Of a stretch of 9,896 nt of DNA, positions 7,348-9,896 are shown one piece after another (position 1 is the stretch's first letter; each line of letters opens with the position of its first letter). The position numbers were made by a program, and so were the translations under genes. The notes beneath the pieces were generated by a model that worked only from the letters and a program-made list of their open reading frames with translations, searched no databases and was not told the DNA's origin. This DNA comes from Chitinophagaceae bacterium (GTDB lineage: Bacteria > Bacteroidota > Bacteroidia > Chitinophagales > Chitinophagaceae). Location of the stretch: the NCBI GenBank assembly GCA_021738605.1, contig JAIPBY010000085.1, positions 1 to 9,896 on the forward strand. Direction: 5' to 3'.

Positions 7348-7378
7348 CAATAATAAATGAGGCTCAGCCTTGTATCAA
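7348..7378 (-). promoter_or_regulatory. Possible promoter of the radical SAM-permease-MarR unit
   Basis: On the minus strand a TTG (complement of 7376-7378) precedes TATTATTG (complement of 7348-7355) by 20 bases. The -7 box matches TAnnTTTG at all but one fixed position. The implied transcript starts near 7341 with about 46 bases of leader before the ATG at 7294. The spacer contains the short inverted repeat AGGCT-C-AGCCT (7360-7370), which could be an operator. Pattern match only. Confidence 0.35.
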
Positions 7379-7388
7379 TACCTAGTCC

Positions 7389-9350
7389 ATGCAACCCAAA
7401 GCCATTCTGACCATCGTTTTCCTCAACATCGCTGTTACGGGATTCAGCCAGAACAAAAATGTATTCATGGAGAACCATGAAATAGCAACCATGGAGGCAA
7501 AAGCAGCCGGACTGAGACAAGAAGCATTGATGGGTACAGAAAATTTTTCAAAAGCCTCCGCTAATTTTGACATCAACTACCTCGATTGCAAATGGAATGT
7601 AGATCCCGGAATTCGCTACATCCAGGGAAGCGTCAAAACGGGATTTACGATCACAGAACGCACCAACATCATCACCTTTGATCTGGTTGATGCACTGAAG
7701 GTGGACAGCATCCGGTTCAGGACCGGTAAAATCAGCCATTACAGACCATTTGATAATTCTGTCATTGTCAACCTTGGTGTTTTTCTGGACAAAGGAAACA
7801 AGGATGCCGTTGAAATTTTTTACCAAGGCATTCCCCCGGTTACAGCACCCATCAGCACGTTCACAACCAGCGCACATGCAGGGGTTCCCGTGATATGGAC
7901 ACTCAGTGAGCCCTACGGAGGAAGGGATTGGTGGCCTTGTAAGAATGGGCTGACAGACAAGGCAGACTCATTGGATGTTGCGATCACAACCCCAGAAAAA
8001 TATACATCCTCCAGCATTGGTATGCTACAATCAGATGAGGTCAGGGGCGGATTCAGGACCACCCGCTGGAAACACAGGTACCCCATTACCACTTACCTTG
8101 TTGCATTTGCAGCCACCAACTACCAGGTCATTCAGGATGAAGTAAAATTGGGGAATACAACCATGCCCATCATGGAGCATGCCTACCCGGAAAGAGCAAG
8201 TGATTTTCTCAACGCTGCAGCCATCACCAAAAGAACACTGCAGTTGCTGCACAATACCTTTACCCCCTATCCATTCATCAAGGAAAGGTATGGCCATACC
8301 CAATTCGGTTTTGGGGGAGGCATGGAGCACCAGACCAATTCATTCATGGGGAACATGTCTGAAACATTGATTGTACATGAAGCGGCACACCAGTGGTTTG
8401 GCAACAAAATCACTTGTGGAACATGGAGAGACATATGGCTCAATGAAGGCTACGCCATATTTTGCACCAACCTAAATCTTGAAAAGCACTATCCTGAAGC
8501 GACCCTGCTCAATACGTACAGAAGCCAGATCAACTTCATTGCTTCAAGGCCCAACGGGTCAGTGTATGTTGATGACACCACCAGCGTATCCAGGATTTTT
8601 GATTCAAGACTCAGCTATAACAAGGGCGGATGGGTATTGCAAATGCTGCGCTGGAAACTGGGTGATTCTGCTTTTTTCCGTGCAACCAGAAATTACCTGA
8701 ACGATCCTGCACTGGCCTATGGCTATGCAAGAACCACAGATCTTAAAAAACATTTTGAGAAGGCTGCGGCAACAGATCTCACAGAATTTTTCAACGATTG
8801 GGTATATGGACAGGGTTTCCCCAGCTACAAACTTCAATGGGCAACTGTGGGTGGGTCTTGGATTCAAACCACACTAAACCAGACAACATCCGATACGTCA
8901 GTCAAATTTTTTGAGATGCCTGTTCCTGTCAGATTCAAATCGGCTTTCAATGATACTACCGTTGTGCTGAACCATACAAAGAATGGACAGGTTGATTTTT
9001 TCAAGATCGGCTTTGTGCCCGATTCTGTATTCATCGACCCAAAATTGAAAATTGTTTCTGCCAATAATACAGCCACCAAGGCTGAAATTTTTCCTGGATC
9101 AGGGAATGTTATGGTATTTCCCAATCCTGTTCGGGATGAGTTCAGTGTTTTGTTAAAAGGGATGTCCGAGGGTATTCTGAATCTTTCGTTGTACAATATT
9201 GTAGGGCAATTGGTTTGGAGACAACGGTTTGGGAATTTCAGTGGTGCAGACCTTTTTGTAGTGCCATCAGCCAATCTCCCTGCAGGCAGCTACTGGTTAA
9301 GGGTCAACAAGGATGATGATCCTGAGATTATCAGAAAAATCATCAAATAA
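7389..9350 (+). CDS. M1 family aminopeptidase with type IX secretion sorting domain
   Basis: A 653-residue secreted zinc metallopeptidase. A signal peptide occupies about residues 1-20 (cleavage near GFSQ). The N-terminal beta-sandwich typical of M1 enzymes spans about 50-225. The catalytic domain carries the substrate-binding GGGMEH (309-314, the GAMEN equivalent), the zinc motif HEAAH (H330, E331, H334), the third ligand E353 in LNEGYA, and a likely catalytic Tyr410 in SYNKGG. All key residues are present. Residues from about 573 to the end form a type A sorting domain: VFPNPVRDEF, then LYNIVGQLVW, then LPAGSYWLRV, the signal for export across the outer membrane by the type IX system. It probably removes N-terminal residues from peptides at the cell surface or outside. 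It is divergent from the radical SAM unit and ends two bases before the convergent small membrane gene. Confidence 0.95.
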   Translation: MQPKAILTIVFLNIAVTGFSQNKNVFMENHEIATMEAKAAGLRQEALMGTENFSKASANFDINYLDCKWNVDPGIRYIQGSVKTGFTITERTNIITFDLVDALKVDSIRFRTGKISHYRPFDNSVIVNLGVFLDKGNKDAVEIFYQGIPPVTAPISTFTTSAHAGVPVIWTLSEPYGGRDWWPCKNGLTDKADSLDVAITTPEKYTSSSIGMLQSDEVRGGFRTTRWKHRYPITTYLVAFAATNYQVIQDEVKLGNTTMPIMEHAYPERASDFLNAAAITKRTLQLLHNTFTPYPFIKERYGHTQFGFGGGMEHQTNSFMGNMSETLIVHEAAHQWFGNKITCGTWRDIWLNEGYAIFCTNLNLEKHYPEATLLNTYRSQINFIASRPNGSVYVDDTTSVSRIFDSRLSYNKGGWVLQMLRWKLGDSAFFRATRNYLNDPALAYGYARTTDLKKHFEKAAATDLTEFFNDWVYGQGFPSYKLQWATVGGSWIQTTLNQTTSDTSVKFFEMPVPVRFKSAFNDTTVVLNHTKNGQVDFFKIGFVPDSVFIDPKLKIVSANNTATKAEIFPGSGNVMVFPNPVRDEFSVLLKGMSEGILNLSLYNIVGQLVWRQRFGNFSGADLFVVPSANLPAGSYWLRVNKDDDPEIIRKIIK

Positions 9351-9352
9351 TG

Positions 9353-9571
9353 CTAAAGGTGTTCCTTCCACCACCGTTTGAACAACCTAAAGAGAAGGAA
9401 AATACTGCCAACAAACCAGCAATAAAACAGCACGTTTCCTATTGGATGCTTTCCCTCAAAAAAAGCCAGTTCAAACTTCAATCCTGCAACAGCATTGATC
9501 ATCAGCCAAACAAGGGCCGATGTCAGCGACCAAACAATGCGTTGCATGAAAGCACTTACTACAGGATCCAT
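9353..9571 (-). CDS. Small two-helix membrane protein, unknown function
   Basis: The 72-residue product has two hydrophobic segments, about residues 12-30 (including WSLTSALVWLMINAVAG) and 44-63 (IGNVLFYCWFVGSIFLLF), joined by a short loop LKFELAFFEGKHP, and a basic aromatic tail RLFKRWWKEHL. The hairpin of two helices with a positively charged end is a credible small inner-membrane protein, and the loop resembles short conserved Bacteroidota proteins I recall, without a known role. The ATG is on the complement of 9569-9571; a second ATG eight codons on (9547) would keep both helices. It begins only 11 bases beyond the T-run of the terminator of the upstream SPFH gene, so it needs read-through or its own promoter within or before that hairpin. 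Its end is two bases from the aminopeptidase stop. Confidence 0.62.
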   Translation of the reverse strand: MDPVVSAFMQRIVWSLTSALVWLMINAVAGLKFELAFFEGKHPIGNVLFYCWFVGSIFLLFRLFKRWWKEHL

Positions 9572-9582
9572 ATTCTCAAAAC

Positions 9583-9627
9583 AAAAAAAGCCGGAATTGG
9601 TTCAGGACTGATCCTTCCCATTCCGGC
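9583..9627 (-). terminator. Intrinsic terminator of the prohibitin/SPFH gene
   Basis: Read on the minus strand, GCCGGAAT (complement of 9620-9627) pairs with ATTCCGGC (complement of 9590-9597) in an eight-pair stem. The 22-base interior has a smaller AGGA/TCCT stem. Seven T follow at once (complement of 9583-9589), then G and more T. It begins 17 bases past the SPFH stop codon and is the expected place for transcription to end. Confidence 0.82.
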
Positions 9628-9644
9628 AATAAATTATTGAACTA

Positions 9645-9896
9645 CTATTTTGCGTCGAGGATCAGCGGTGTGCCTCCTTTGGAAGGCATGACAATGATTT
9701 TTGAATTGGCAGATTTTGCCAGCTCTTTCATGGCCTGAATCTGCTCGTACTGGAGCTGCCTGTCACTAAGGCTCTCACTGATGATGCGCTGGTAATCAGA
9801 AATACCCTGCGCCTCAACCCTTTTGCGTTCTGCTTCCTGTTTTTCTTTTTGAAGGACAAACTGCATTTTTTGGGCCTCCTGTTCTGCATTGATTTT
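9645..9896 (-). CDS. Prohibitin/SPFH (band 7) family protein, C-terminal part
   Basis: Eighty-three codons plus the stop are visible; the frame is open through the right edge, so the N-terminal membrane anchor and SPFH domain lie outside. The visible part is a charged Glu/Gln/Lys-rich coiled coil (EAQKMQFVLQKEKQEAERKR), then VEAQGISDYQRIISESLSDR and LQYEQIQAMKELAKSANSK. The tail IIVMPSKGGTPLILDAK is a beta-like end, as in bacterial prohibitin-family proteins. These assemble into large ring or cage complexes at the membrane that organise lipid microdomains and control membrane proteases; membership without the SPFH domain in view rests on this tail pattern. A strong terminator follows the stop. 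Other SPFH branches (stomatin, flotillin) are possible but fit the tail less well. Confidence 0.78.
   Translation of the reverse strand, partial: KINAEQEAQKMQFVLQKEKQEAERKRVEAQGISDYQRIISESLSDRQLQYEQIQAMKELAKSANSKIIVMPSKGGTPLILDAK

Noticed and set aside
1..9896. Mobile element, CRISPR array, tRNA or defence system
   Set aside because: On reading both strands I saw no transposase or integrase motifs, no spaced direct repeats, no tRNA-like cloverleaf and no defence-type nuclease or helicase genes; the gene content is typical chromosomal core.

Overview
The window looks like ordinary chromosomal DNA from a member of the Bacteroidota, probably close to Chitinophagaceae. The grounds are a C-terminal type A sorting domain of the type IX secretion system, a YkuD_2-type L,D-transpeptidase, near-consensus Bacteroidota promoter boxes (TAnnTTTG type), an absence of obvious Shine-Dalgarno sequences, and signal peptides ending in ...AQ or ...SQ. 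The genus is inference; no rRNA or other marker gene is present. I see no transposase, integrase, tRNA, CRISPR array or phage gene.

Layout from left to right. (1) The 3' end of an S9D-type prolyl oligopeptidase/glutamyl endopeptidase (+) meets a flavin reductase-like gene (-) tail to tail. (2) An exported murein L,D-transpeptidase (+) ends in a clear intrinsic terminator. (3) A minus-strand pair follows, rpoN (sigma-54) then a small PAP2-like membrane protein 9 bases downstream. (4) A small exported protein of 89 residues starts head to head with rpoN. (5) A tight three-gene minus-strand unit encodes a radical SAM/SPASM protein, an AI-2E-family membrane permease and a MarR regulator, with gaps of 17 and 4 bases. 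(6) Divergent from that unit is an M1 aminopeptidase with a type IX secretion sorting domain. (7) At the right edge, on the minus strand, are a two-helix small membrane protein and the C-terminal end of a prohibitin/SPFH protein, separated by a strong hairpin terminator.

Most genes concern the cell envelope: two exported or surface peptidases, a peptidoglycan cross-linking enzyme, a lipid-phosphatase-like membrane protein, a permease and an SPFH protein. They do not form one pathway. The only sets likely to be co-transcribed are rpoN-PAP2 and radical SAM-permease-MarR. No gene-free stretch exceeds 300 bases; the longest gaps are about 70 to 95 bases and lie between divergent genes.

I found no convincing undescribed system. 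The points most worth a second look are the PAP2-like protein with altered motifs behind rpoN, the uncharacterised radical SAM-permease-MarR unit, and the small exported protein opposite rpoN.
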